Assembly: GCA_023252015.1 (NCBI GenBank)
Contig: JAHEXS010000063.1
Span: 1 to 6,753, forward strand
DNA length: 6,753 bases
Source: Candidatus Nitrosotenuis sp.
GTDB taxonomy: Archaea > Thermoproteota > Nitrososphaeria > Nitrososphaerales > Nitrosopumilaceae
Direction: 5' to 3'
The position numbers and the translations under genes were made by a program. Each line of letters begins with the position of its first letter. The first letter of the stretch is position 1. The notes beneath the pieces are model-generated. The model searched no databases. It saw nothing but the letters and a program-made list of their open reading frames with translations, and was not told where the DNA came from. Below, piece after piece: positions 1-5,523 of the stretch.

Positions 1-1
1 A

Positions 2-418
2 GATTCGGTGGAAAAAACTACTGTGAATGAGGAAAAAAAGTCAGGTGGCTGTCTCATTGCAACTGCGGCATATGGAACTGAGATGACATCTCAGGTACAA
101 CTACTCAGAGAGATACGGGACAACGTATTGTTCAGCACTAACTCTGGTACTGGATTCATGACTAGCTTTAATGCGGCATACTATTCTTTCAGTCCAACAA
201 TAGCCGACTGGGAAAGACAAAGTCCGATATTCAAGGAAGTTGTAAAGACTGCAATCACTCCAATGCTATCGACATTATCAATACTCAACTATGTTGATAT
301 AGATTCTGAATTCGAAGTATTGGGATATGGAATTTCTTTGATTCTATTGAATGCAGGAATGTACTTTGTTATGCCTGCCATAATAATTGTCAAGGCTAGA
401 AAGTATTTTAAAAATTAA
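2..418 (+). CDS. CFI-box C-terminal domain protein, 5'-truncated by the window edge
   Basis: This is the C-terminal end of a protein of unknown function. The reading frame is open from the first bases of the window, so the true start probably lies to the left. A GTG at position 8 is possible but is more likely an internal valine codon. The recognisable element is the CFI-box, GGCLIATAAYG, encoded at 44-76 and followed by a VQLLREIRDN-type helix. This module often closes larger exported or membrane proteins in ammonia-oxidising archaea. A long conserved-looking stretch follows (YYSFSPTIADWER, then a PMLSTLSILNYVD segment). A single hydrophobic segment, roughly 317-391, looks like a membrane anchor, with a short basic tail (KARKYFKN) after it. 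The cysteine of the box is conserved in the family, but its role is not known to me. The stop codon overlaps the convergent aldehyde dehydrogenase stop. The domain call is firm; the biological role is not. Confidence 0.8.
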   Translation, partial: DSVEKTTVNEEKKSGGCLIATAAYGTEMTSQVQLLREIRDNVLFSTNSGTGFMTSFNAAYYSFSPTIADWERQSPIFKEVVKTAITPMLSTLSILNYVDIDSEFEVLGYGISLILLNAGMYFVMPAIIIVKARKYFKN

Positions 419-1986
419 TTTTCATTGCAAATAGTCTGAGTTTGTTCTCGCAAAAACTGCGTCAGATAATATTGTCCGCCTGCCCCCTTGCCTGAAATAC
501 CAGAATTTTTCCATCCAACAAAGGGTTGAGCTTGTACCATTGCTCCAGTAGTTGCGGAGGCCGCTCTGTTTGCATATGTTACACCCGCCTCAATTTTGGA
601 GAAAAATTCATCAATTTGCTTTTTGTCTTGGCTGAATATGCCTGCAGTAAGACCATATTCTGACTCGTTTGCTTGTTTTATTGCATCATCAAAGTTTTCA
701 AATTCTTCAACACACAAAAACGGCAAGAATAATTCTTCTTTTATCAACTTATGATTTAGTGGTAAATTTGTCACAATTGTTGGCTGGACATAGTAACCAT
801 TATGGTATATTCCATCTTTTAGAACCTCACCACCATATACTACTTTTCCATCCTTTTTTGCAAGATCTACTGCTTTTTCAAATTTTTTTTGCGCTGCATC
901 ATTTATGATTGGTCCCAGATAGACATCTTTTTCCCATGGTTTTCCAATTTTTAGCTCTCTTACTTTATTGACAAGTTTTTCAGTAAATTGGAGTACAACA
1001 TTTTTTTGCACGTATACTCGAGAGCACGCACTACACTTTTGTCCGCCATAACCAAATGCGGCTCGCAAAACGCCATCGGTTGCCTTTTCCAGATCAGCTG
1101 ATTCCGTTACTATGACAGGATTCTTTCCCCCCATTTCCGAGATGAATGGTCTTGGAGATTCACGTGTAAATGTTCTAAATCCAGATATTCCTACTTCTTT
1201 TGATCCTGTAAATGCAATTCCACTAACTAGATGGCTTTCAACTATTGCCTGTCCTACTATTCCCCCCTTTCCTGTGACTAAATTTATTGCAGCTGATGGA
1301 ATTTTTTTATAAATTGCGTTGACAAACTGAAATGCAGAAATTGGTGTATCACTTGCTGGTTTTAGTACAACTGCGTTTCCTGTGATTAGTGCGCCGCTGC
1401 TCATCCCAATTGCAATAGCTGATGGAAAATTAAACGGAGAAATTATTCCCCAAACTCCGTATGGTTTTAAGACACTCTGCGTTCTTTCTTTTGGGTTTGC
1501 ATTCTTTGTAGGCTTTACAAATCCATAATTTGCTTCTAATTGCTCTGCATAAAATCTAAGAAAGTCTATTGTTTCATCAATTTCCCCCATTGCCTCGGTT
1601 CTGTTTTTGCCGTTTTCCATGCTTACTATTGTGGCAAGTGTGAATTTTTGTGCTGAAAACTGGCTTGCCACATCTCGAAATATAGAAACGCGTTCTTGGT
1701 ATGGGATCTGGCTCCATTTGGGAAAAGATTCATGTGCCAATTCAATTGCCTTTTGTGTCTCTTCTTTTGTTGCAAGCGGGAATTTTCCTAGAATAATTTT
1801 TGTATCAGAGGGCGATTTTACCTCAAAAAGATCATCTGAAAATACTTCTTTTCCTCCAATTATCATTGGATAGGTTTTTCCTAGTTCTTTTTGGAATGAT
1901 TCCAGTGCCTGATCAAATTTTTTGTGAAATTCGTCAGTTGCATTGTTTTTTACTGCATTTGCCCAAGTATTCTCGTTCTCAATCAA
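415..1986 (-). CDS. NAD(P)-dependent aldehyde dehydrogenase, 1-pyrroline-5-carboxylate dehydrogenase-like
   Basis: A complete 523-residue cytosolic ALDH-superfamily enzyme that would oxidise an aldehyde to an acid with NAD(P)+. Seen in order: oxyanion-hole Asn186 in SPFNFP, cofactor-binding Lys209 in VVLKPAS, FTGSKEVG (259-266), general base Glu284 in SEMGGKNP, catalytic Cys318 in GGQKCSACSR, and the EELF cofactor motif near 417-420. The GGQKCSACSR signature and the late QPFVGWKNSG segment (487-496) match glutamate-semialdehyde (P5C) dehydrogenases, including the ALDH4A1 type, better than generic ALDHs. The usual Gly after EE(I/L)F is Leu421. Substrate is inferred only; no proline dehydrogenase gene is present here. 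ALDH-family proteins have also been considered for semialdehyde steps of the thaumarchaeal 3-hydroxypropionate/4-hydroxybutyrate cycle. The start is a TTG at 1984-1986: the frame is closed upstream by TGA, has no ATG before Met41, and a TATA-like box sits about 28 nt upstream. Confidence 0.9.
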   Translation of the reverse strand: MIENENTWANAVKNNATDEFHKKFDQALESFQKELGKTYPMIIGGKEVFSDDLFEVKSPSDTKIILGKFPLATKEETQKAIELAHESFPKWSQIPYQERVSIFRDVASQFSAQKFTLATIVSMENGKNRTEAMGEIDETIDFLRFYAEQLEANYGFVKPTKNANPKERTQSVLKPYGVWGIISPFNFPSAIAIGMSSGALITGNAVVLKPASDTPISAFQFVNAIYKKIPSAAINLVTGKGGIVGQAIVESHLVSGIAFTGSKEVGISGFRTFTRESPRPFISEMGGKNPVIVTESADLEKATDGVLRAAFGYGGQKCSACSRVYVQKNVVLQFTEKLVNKVRELKIGKPWEKDVYLGPIINDAAQKKFEKAVDLAKKDGKVVYGGEVLKDGIYHNGYYVQPTIVTNLPLNHKLIKEELFLPFLCVEEFENFDDAIKQANESEYGLTAGIFSQDKKQIDEFFSKIEAGVTYANRAASATTGAMVQAQPFVGWKNSGISGKGAGGQYYLTQFLREQTQTICNEN

Positions 1987-2010
1987 GCTATATGGTTTAC
2001 CATGTCATCC

Positions 2011-2018
2011 AATAAATT
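2011..2018 (-). promoter_or_regulatory. TATA-like box of the aldehyde dehydrogenase gene
   Basis: On the minus strand this reads AATTTATT, centred about 28 nt upstream of the TTG at 1986. That spacing fits an archaeal TATA box driving a leaderless transcript, and it supports the TTG start. It lies in the 54-bp gap after the zinc mini-protein gene, so the dehydrogenase may have its own promoter. AT-rich DNA makes chance matches common. Confidence 0.4.
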
Positions 2019-2033
2019 GATTTATCTATTTAG

Positions 2034-2039
2034 AAAAAA
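2034..2039 (-). terminator. T-rich terminator candidate after the zinc mini-protein gene
   Basis: On the minus strand a run of six T follows almost directly after the TAA stop at 2041-2043. Archaeal intrinsic termination needs mainly a U-rich tract, so this could end the mini-protein transcript before the separate dehydrogenase promoter. No hairpin was found. The tract is short. Confidence 0.3.
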
Positions 2040-2040
2040 T

Positions 2041-2172
2041 TTAGGCAAACTCTAGTGCTTCTGGTGCACAATGCTTGTGAACCCAAGTGCCTGATCCGTT
2101 TTTAGCTATCTCTTTGCCTGGTGAGATCTGATCCCCGCATTCAACGCAAGAGGTTTTGAACTTTGCTTTCAT
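2041..2172 (-). CDS. Zinc-finger mini-protein, C-x2-C-x19-H-x2-C, LIM-like half module
   Basis: A 43-residue reading frame from ATG (2170-2172) to TAA (2041-2043). It carries Cys9-x2-Cys12, then nineteen residues, then His32-x2-Cys35, within SCVECGDQISPG and GTWVHKHC. The spacing and the Trp-x-His pattern resemble the first zinc site of LIM-type treble-clef fingers, so one bound zinc ion is likely (inference). His34 is an alternative ligand. The protein is basic near its N-terminus (MKAKFK) and has no signal peptide or membrane segment, so it should be cytosolic and might bind nucleic acid or protein. A TATA-like box lies about 25 nt upstream of the ATG with no Shine-Dalgarno, fitting a leaderless message. 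It is divergent from the XPD-like helicase and upstream of the dehydrogenase on the same strand, 54 bp apart. Function unknown. The ordered ligand pattern and well-placed box argue that it is a real gene despite its size. Confidence 0.78.
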   Translation of the reverse strand: MKAKFKTSCVECGDQISPGKEIAKNGSGTWVHKHCAPEALEFA

Positions 2173-2193
2173 GGTTCTAATATGGTTTGGATT

Positions 2194-2200
2194 CTTTATC
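2194..2200 (-). promoter_or_regulatory. TATA-like box of the zinc mini-protein gene
   Basis: On the minus strand this reads GATAAAG, centred about 25 nt before the ATG at 2172. The position fits a leaderless archaeal promoter, although the sequence is a weak match to the TTTAWATA-type consensus. Confidence 0.3.
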
Positions 2201-2212
2201 AACGGTATTATT

Positions 2213-2228
2213 CAATCAATGTTGATTG
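2213..2228. promoter_or_regulatory. Inverted repeat, candidate regulator site in the divergent promoter
   Basis: CAATCAA and TTGATTG form perfect 7-bp arms around a 2-nt centre (TG). The palindrome sits between the two divergent TATA-like boxes, about 13 bp from the minus-strand box and 30 bp from the plus-strand box. That placement would suit a dimeric regulator acting on the zinc mini-protein gene, the helicase gene or both. No regulator is identified, and the arms are AT-rich. Confidence 0.35.
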
Positions 2229-2257
2229 TTGGTTAGCTGAAAATCACACAGTCTACA

Positions 2258-2266
2258 ATTATAAAA
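2258..2266 (+). promoter_or_regulatory. TATA box of the helicase gene
   Basis: ATTATAAAA is centred about 26 nt upstream of the ATG at 2288. This is the expected distance when transcription starts at or next to the start codon. It favours ATG 2288 over the in-frame TTG at 2276, which would lie upstream of the expected transcription start. Confidence 0.6.
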
Positions 2267-2287
2267 CAACATCTTTTGCTCACAACA

Positions 2288-4207
2288 ATGCAGTTTGATT
2301 CTTATGGTAATAGAATACGGACTGGTACCAGCATTTCGGATGTGGATTTCAAAAAGGCGAGTATGCGCGAGCCAATTTCTCTAATGGACTCACTAGATTT
2401 GGTTGGAAGATATGCAGGGAAAGAACCAACACAAAAACAGCGAGATATTATCAAAAAAATTCAGCATGCAATAGAATTAGGATACAAGAAAATTCTTCTT
2501 TCTGCTCCGACTGGAACTGGAAAAAGCTGGGTTGCAATTGCATTATCATTATATCTAAAATCCTCTACGGTTCTGACTTCTACTATTCTTTTGCAGGACC
2601 AGTACAAAAATGAGTTTGGCTTTTTCAATACTGTTCGTGGAAAAAAGCGATTTTTATGCGAGCAGTCAAATCGGGTTTTTGATTGCACACAAGGCTACTG
2701 TAATGACTGTGCATACAGACCGCAGCCAGAATCATACACCATATTCAAGCGCGGAACCATGGCTGAAACAATATCCGGTGACGACCTTCCAAGAAAATGT
2801 CTGTACTATGACCAAATAGAGATTGGGAAAAAATCAAGCTTTGTTGCATATTCTTACGCATCGTATCTTTCTCATTTGTTATCAGGAGAGGAAATGCCAA
2901 AAAGAAAGCTGCTAGTGTGTGACGAGGCACATGAATTAGATGAAGAGATTGCAAACCAGCTTGCAACTAATTTGAATGGATTCTATGGTGAAATTCTAGG
3001 AATAGAGATGCCCAAGTTTTCAGTTGATTCCAATATTGACAGCATCAAAAATTATGTAAATTCATTTTCAGATACATTTCAAAAAAGAGAATCTGTCATG
3101 AAAAATTGTGCAGAGCACACATTGTTCTTGCAGTCGGAGGATCACATCAAAAAACATCATTTCTGTATAAGACATGGTGTCAAAATTAAAGAAGGTTGCA
3201 CTTCTTGCGGAAAGGTACGAGAATACATCAAGACAAAGGAATTCCTAAAGTGCAAAGAACATGTTGATTGTGAAAACGATCACAAGTACATTAACCATTT
3301 TGTGCTAAACGAGCTGAAAAATTATACTACAAAAATGAAGATTTTACAAAAAGGGCTCTCATCGTCTGATCAAAATTATATCATTACTGATATCCAATCA
3401 AAGACACAAGACCAAGGAAGGAACCGTCCATATAATTTTGATGAAATAACAATCAAACCATGGCACATACACTGGTTTATGGATGAGCTGACAGGAAGTT
3501 TTGATATTACGTTGTTCATGTCTGCTACAATAAATCTGGAATTATTCTGCAAGGAAACTGGATTTAAAAAGGACGAGGTTTTCTTTATCAATGAAGACTC
3601 TAACATTCCCAAAGAAAATAGGAAAATTGTTTTCCTTAAAACAGAATATGTAGAATCTGGAGATACAGAATCCGTTCTTCCACAAAAAATAATCGCGCAA
3701 ATTGAGGCTATTTTGAAGATTAGAGCAGAGCAACGGGGAGTAATTTTGCTTACAAGTTATTCCCAGATGGATTATATTTTGGAAAATATTGCACCGCACT
3801 TAAAAACAAGGCTGCTTCCTCTGTACAAAGGCCAAGACAAAGGTGAGGCCCTAGAACTTCACCGAAGCACAAAGAATTCGGTTTTGATATCACCAGGATT
3901 GGAATCTGGCGTAAATCTTCCTGATGATGAGAGCAGGTTTCAAATTATTGTAAAAGCCCCATACTATCCAACGATGGACGACATGAGAATGAAGAAAATT
4001 TACAACTCAGAGTCTGATCATCGCAGATATTATCTAAAATCCGCATTCAGGTTATTACAAATGGCTGGACGATCAGTGAGACATGTAGATGATTATGCAA
4101 TGACGTATGTTTTGGATTCAAAGGCAGAAAGAATGGTGTTTCACCAGAAAAACGATCTGCCAAGATGGTTTATTGAGGCATGTGATGGTATTTCTTTTTC
4201 AAAATAA
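2288..4207 (+). CDS. XPD/Rad3-family ATP-dependent DNA helicase with iron-sulfur cluster and a Cys/His-rich insert
   Basis: A 639-residue superfamily 2 helicase, expected to unwind DNA 5'-3' using ATP, probably in repair. Seen: Q-like PTQKQRDII (47-55), Walker A SAPTGTGKS (72-80), motif Ia near 96-106, DEAH at 212-215, SAT at 412-414, motif V SPGLESGVNLP (535-545), and motif VI QMAGRSVR (591-598) with Arg595 and Arg598. Between Walker A and DEAH lie Cys124-x13-Cys138-x2-Cys141-x29-Cys171. This is nearly the spacing of the four cluster cysteines of archaeal XPD and unlike DinG. Cys133 is extra. The protein is about 90 residues longer than the roughly 550-residue crenarchaeal XPDs. The excess is an N-terminal extension of about 40 residues and a Cys/His-rich stretch (274-337) in the region expected to form the Arch domain. 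The ATG start is chosen from TATA spacing. It is divergent from the zinc mini-protein and convergent with the acetyltransferase, one base away. The helicase call is firm; XPD orthology is likely. Confidence 0.92.
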   Translation: MQFDSYGNRIRTGTSISDVDFKKASMREPISLMDSLDLVGRYAGKEPTQKQRDIIKKIQHAIELGYKKILLSAPTGTGKSWVAIALSLYLKSSTVLTSTILLQDQYKNEFGFFNTVRGKKRFLCEQSNRVFDCTQGYCNDCAYRPQPESYTIFKRGTMAETISGDDLPRKCLYYDQIEIGKKSSFVAYSYASYLSHLLSGEEMPKRKLLVCDEAHELDEEIANQLATNLNGFYGEILGIEMPKFSVDSNIDSIKNYVNSFSDTFQKRESVMKNCAEHTLFLQSEDHIKKHHFCIRHGVKIKEGCTSCGKVREYIKTKEFLKCKEHVDCENDHKYINHFVLNELKNYTTKMKILQKGLSSSDQNYIITDIQSKTQDQGRNRPYNFDEITIKPWHIHWFMDELTGSFDITLFMSATINLELFCKETGFKKDEVFFINEDSNIPKENRKIVFLKTEYVESGDTESVLPQKIIAQIEAILKIRAEQRGVILLTSYSQMDYILENIAPHLKTRLLPLYKGQDKGEALELHRSTKNSVLISPGLESGVNLPDDESRFQIIVKAPYYPTMDDMRMKKIYNSESDHRRYYLKSAFRLLQMAGRSVRHVDDYAMTYVLDSKAERMVFHQKNDLPRWFIEACDGISFSK

Positions 4208-4208
4208 A

Positions 4209-5003
4209 TTACAGATCTTTTTTCATCAAGCAGAAAAGCATTCTTTTGTCTAGGTCTTTCATTTGCAGTTTGATTTTTTGTTGAGCCAAGATCTGAATTC
4301 TCCTTGAATTTTGCTCACATCCTTTGTTTTGCATATAGTACAGAATGTTTTTCATTCCAGCTTTTGTGCCATTTAGATAGCCAATTTGTAACACATCGTT
4401 GTCTATTTTAGAGTCATTCCAGATTCCAACTGCCAAAGTTTTTTTGTTTTTTATAAAAACAAGTATCTTTCTTTTTTTGATCAGCCTAGTTATTGAAGAT
4501 TTGTCCAGTGCAAACCATTTCCATGATTTTGAGTATGTATTAGAATCAACAAGATTTTCAATCTGCTTTGGATTGGAAGATACAATTACTTGAGATTGTT
4601 TTCTTTTTGGTTTTAGATTATACAAATACCACTTGTCCTCTACGGTATAGCCAAGCGATTTTGCAAGCCTGATTGATTTTTTATTGCCATTTGATATGAT
4701 CATCCTTGAAATTTTATGATGTTTTCTTTTGGCAATTTGTTCAGCTCTTAAAACAAGACTGCTTCCGTATCCCTTTTGTCTGAATTTTGGGTTGATTCGC
4801 AATCCCTCAATCCAGACTTGGTTTTTTGAAAATGAGGCATGGCAAACACCAATTGGCTTCCCTTTGTACTCTATTGCAAGAAATGTTCCGTCTTTGAGCC
4901 AAAAATCCCAGACATTTGCGATGTAATCAATTCCAGAATACAGGCTTTGGCAAAAATCCAAAATTGGTTTTTTATCAGATTTGGTAGCTTTTCTAATTCG
5001 CAA
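4209..5003 (-). CDS. GNAT-family N-acetyltransferase with an added C-terminal domain
   Basis: A 264-residue cytosolic protein. Residues 1-130 form a standard GNAT fold that would move an acetyl group from acetyl-CoA to an amine. It opens with MRIRKATKSD, has the strand WIEGLRINPKFR, and carries the acetyl-CoA pyrophosphate loop Arg75-Q-K-Gly78-Y-Gly80. A motif-B-like segment follows, with Asn107 and a helix ending in LGY (117-119). Residues from about 137 to 264 form a second, Lys-rich region containing SKSWKWFALD and an LAVGIW strand. It could be a degenerate second GNAT domain or a substrate-binding domain, but it lacks a clear R-x-x-G-x-G loop. The substrate is unknown. The start is TTG at 5001-5003: the frame is closed by TAA three codons earlier and there is no upstream ATG. 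The gene may be co-transcribed with the small exported protein 62 bp upstream, or use the weak box near 5025-5032. Confidence 0.85.
   Translation of the reverse strand: MRIRKATKSDKKPILDFCQSLYSGIDYIANVWDFWLKDGTFLAIEYKGKPIGVCHASFSKNQVWIEGLRINPKFRQKGYGSSLVLRAEQIAKRKHHKISRMIISNGNKKSIRLAKSLGYTVEDKWYLYNLKPKRKQSQVIVSSNPKQIENLVDSNTYSKSWKWFALDKSSITRLIKKRKILVFIKNKKTLAVGIWNDSKIDNDVLQIGYLNGTKAGMKNILYYMQNKGCEQNSRRIQILAQQKIKLQMKDLDKRMLFCLMKKDL
4218..4223 (+). terminator. T-tract, candidate helicase terminator inside the acetyltransferase gene
   Basis: A run of six T begins 10 nt after the helicase stop. It lies within the 3' end of the convergent acetyltransferase gene, because only one base separates the two stop codons. 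A U-rich tract of this kind can suffice for archaeal termination. No hairpin was seen. Confidence 0.25.
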
Positions 5004-5024
5004 CTTTATGATTTAGGATTTGGC

Positions 5025-5032
5025 GAATTATG
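5025..5032 (-). promoter_or_regulatory. Weak TATA-like box before the acetyltransferase gene
   Basis: On the minus strand this reads CATAATTC, centred about 25 nt before the TTG at 5003. The spacing suits a leaderless transcript, but the match is poor, and the gene could instead be read from the upstream small gene. Confidence 0.22.
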
Positions 5033-5065
5033 TTTCTTGTCATCTGACATTACTGATGGAATTCT

Positions 5066-5398
5066 TTACGGATCATGTTTTGTCTTTGTGTTGGTTGTTG
5101 GTTTTGCTTTCATTGTCGGTTTGGGTTTTGGTTTTTCTGGTTTGATCTGTTTTGTCTTGTCTGATTTTGTTTTTTCTTGCAATTTAGCTTTTTGAGCCAG
5201 ATCTTTTGGTTTTTTGTCGTTGCTGCTCATGTCAAGGAATTCAGTCAGATTAATGCGAAGTTCTTTTGCGGATGCCGAGGTAACCAACAAAATAGAAAGA
5301 ATACACGTAATCAGGCCTAGCAGAAAAAGATTGTTCAAGTTAAGAGCGTTAAGCGACTTTGGGAATAAATTTTCTGATCGCTGATTTTGTTTTGACAT
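5066..5398 (-). CDS. Small exported Lys/Pro-rich protein of unknown function
   Basis: A 110-residue reading frame that I do not recognise as a family. From the ATG at 5396-5398 it has about 23 polar residues, then a hydrophobic segment (Leu24 to Thr40) ending in TSASA. This looks like a Sec signal peptide cut after Ala44, or an uncleaved membrane anchor. The remaining 66 residues begin KELRINLTEFLDM and then become low-complexity, with about 18 lysines and KPEKPKPKP-type Lys/Pro repeats ending in KTKHDP. Such a tail should be extended, highly basic and outside the membrane, able to contact acidic surface glycans or nucleic acid (inference). The frame extends upstream through another ATG at 5512 (148 residues), but that form would overlap the promoter of the divergent TPR gene and lengthen the pre-signal region, so I prefer 5398. 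It lies 62 bp upstream of the acetyltransferase on the same strand. That the protein is real is likely; the start is uncertain. Confidence 0.6.
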   Translation of the reverse strand: MSKQNQRSENLFPKSLNALNLNNLFLLGLITCILSILLVTSASAKELRINLTEFLDMSSNDKKPKDLAQKAKLQEKTKSDKTKQIKPEKPKPKPTMKAKPTTNTKTKHDP

Positions 5399-5489
5399 TG
5401 ACAGTGTATCATAATTGAATCTCTTTGCAAGTACTTGATTTGTTTTTCTTGCAATTTGCTTAAAAGATAGATGTATGATTTGTACGAGA

Positions 5490-5499
5490 TTATTAAATA
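5490..5499 (+). promoter_or_regulatory. TATA box of the Ig-like/TPR protein gene
   Basis: TTATTAAATA is centred about 29 nt upstream of the TTG at 5524, the place expected for a leaderless archaeal promoter. It supports TTG as the start, since no ATG exists in this frame between the upstream TAA (5494-5496) and the signal peptide. Confidence 0.5.
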
Positions 5500-5506
5500 C
5501 AAAATC

Positions 5507-5516
5507 ACGCATGCGT
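5507..5516. promoter_or_regulatory. Perfect 10-bp palindrome between TATA box and start codon
   Basis: ACGCATGCGT is identical to its own reverse complement. It begins 8 nt after the TATA box and ends 7 nt before the TTG start at 5524. A protein bound here would block RNA polymerase, so a repressor operator is plausible. Its two CG dinucleotides stand out in AT-rich intergenic DNA. No second copy was noticed in the window. Confidence 0.3.
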
Positions 5517-5523
5517 ACCTGAT

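Noticed and set aside
8..10. GTG at 8 as the true start of the CFI-box gene
   Set aside because: The frame is open to the window edge, no promoter can be judged, and CFI-box modules usually end longer exported proteins, so truncation is more likely.
669..908. Plus-strand frame rich in Leu and His antisense to the dehydrogenase
   Set aside because: It lies fully inside a strongly conserved ALDH coding region, with no promoter and unusual composition.
2276..2287. TTG at 2276 as the start of the helicase, adding four residues
   Set aside because: The TATA box centred at 2262 would be only 14 nt away. The ATG at 2288 sits at the expected 26 nt, and the four extra residues show no family character.
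2645..2810. DinG-type instead of XPD-type helicase
   Set aside because: The Cys124-x13-Cys138-x2-Cys141-x29-Cys171 spacing fits archaeal XPD and not the wider spacing of bacterial DinG.
5075..5180. G/T-rich tract as a tandem repeat array or structured RNA
   Set aside because: No fixed repeat unit was found, and the skew is explained by Lys and Pro codons on the minus strand.
4839..5195. Plus-strand 118-codon frame with a hydrophobic, membrane-like C-terminus
   Set aside because: It is antisense to the acetyltransferase start and to the Lys/Pro-rich tail. Lysine codons read backwards give Phe and so mimic a membrane segment.
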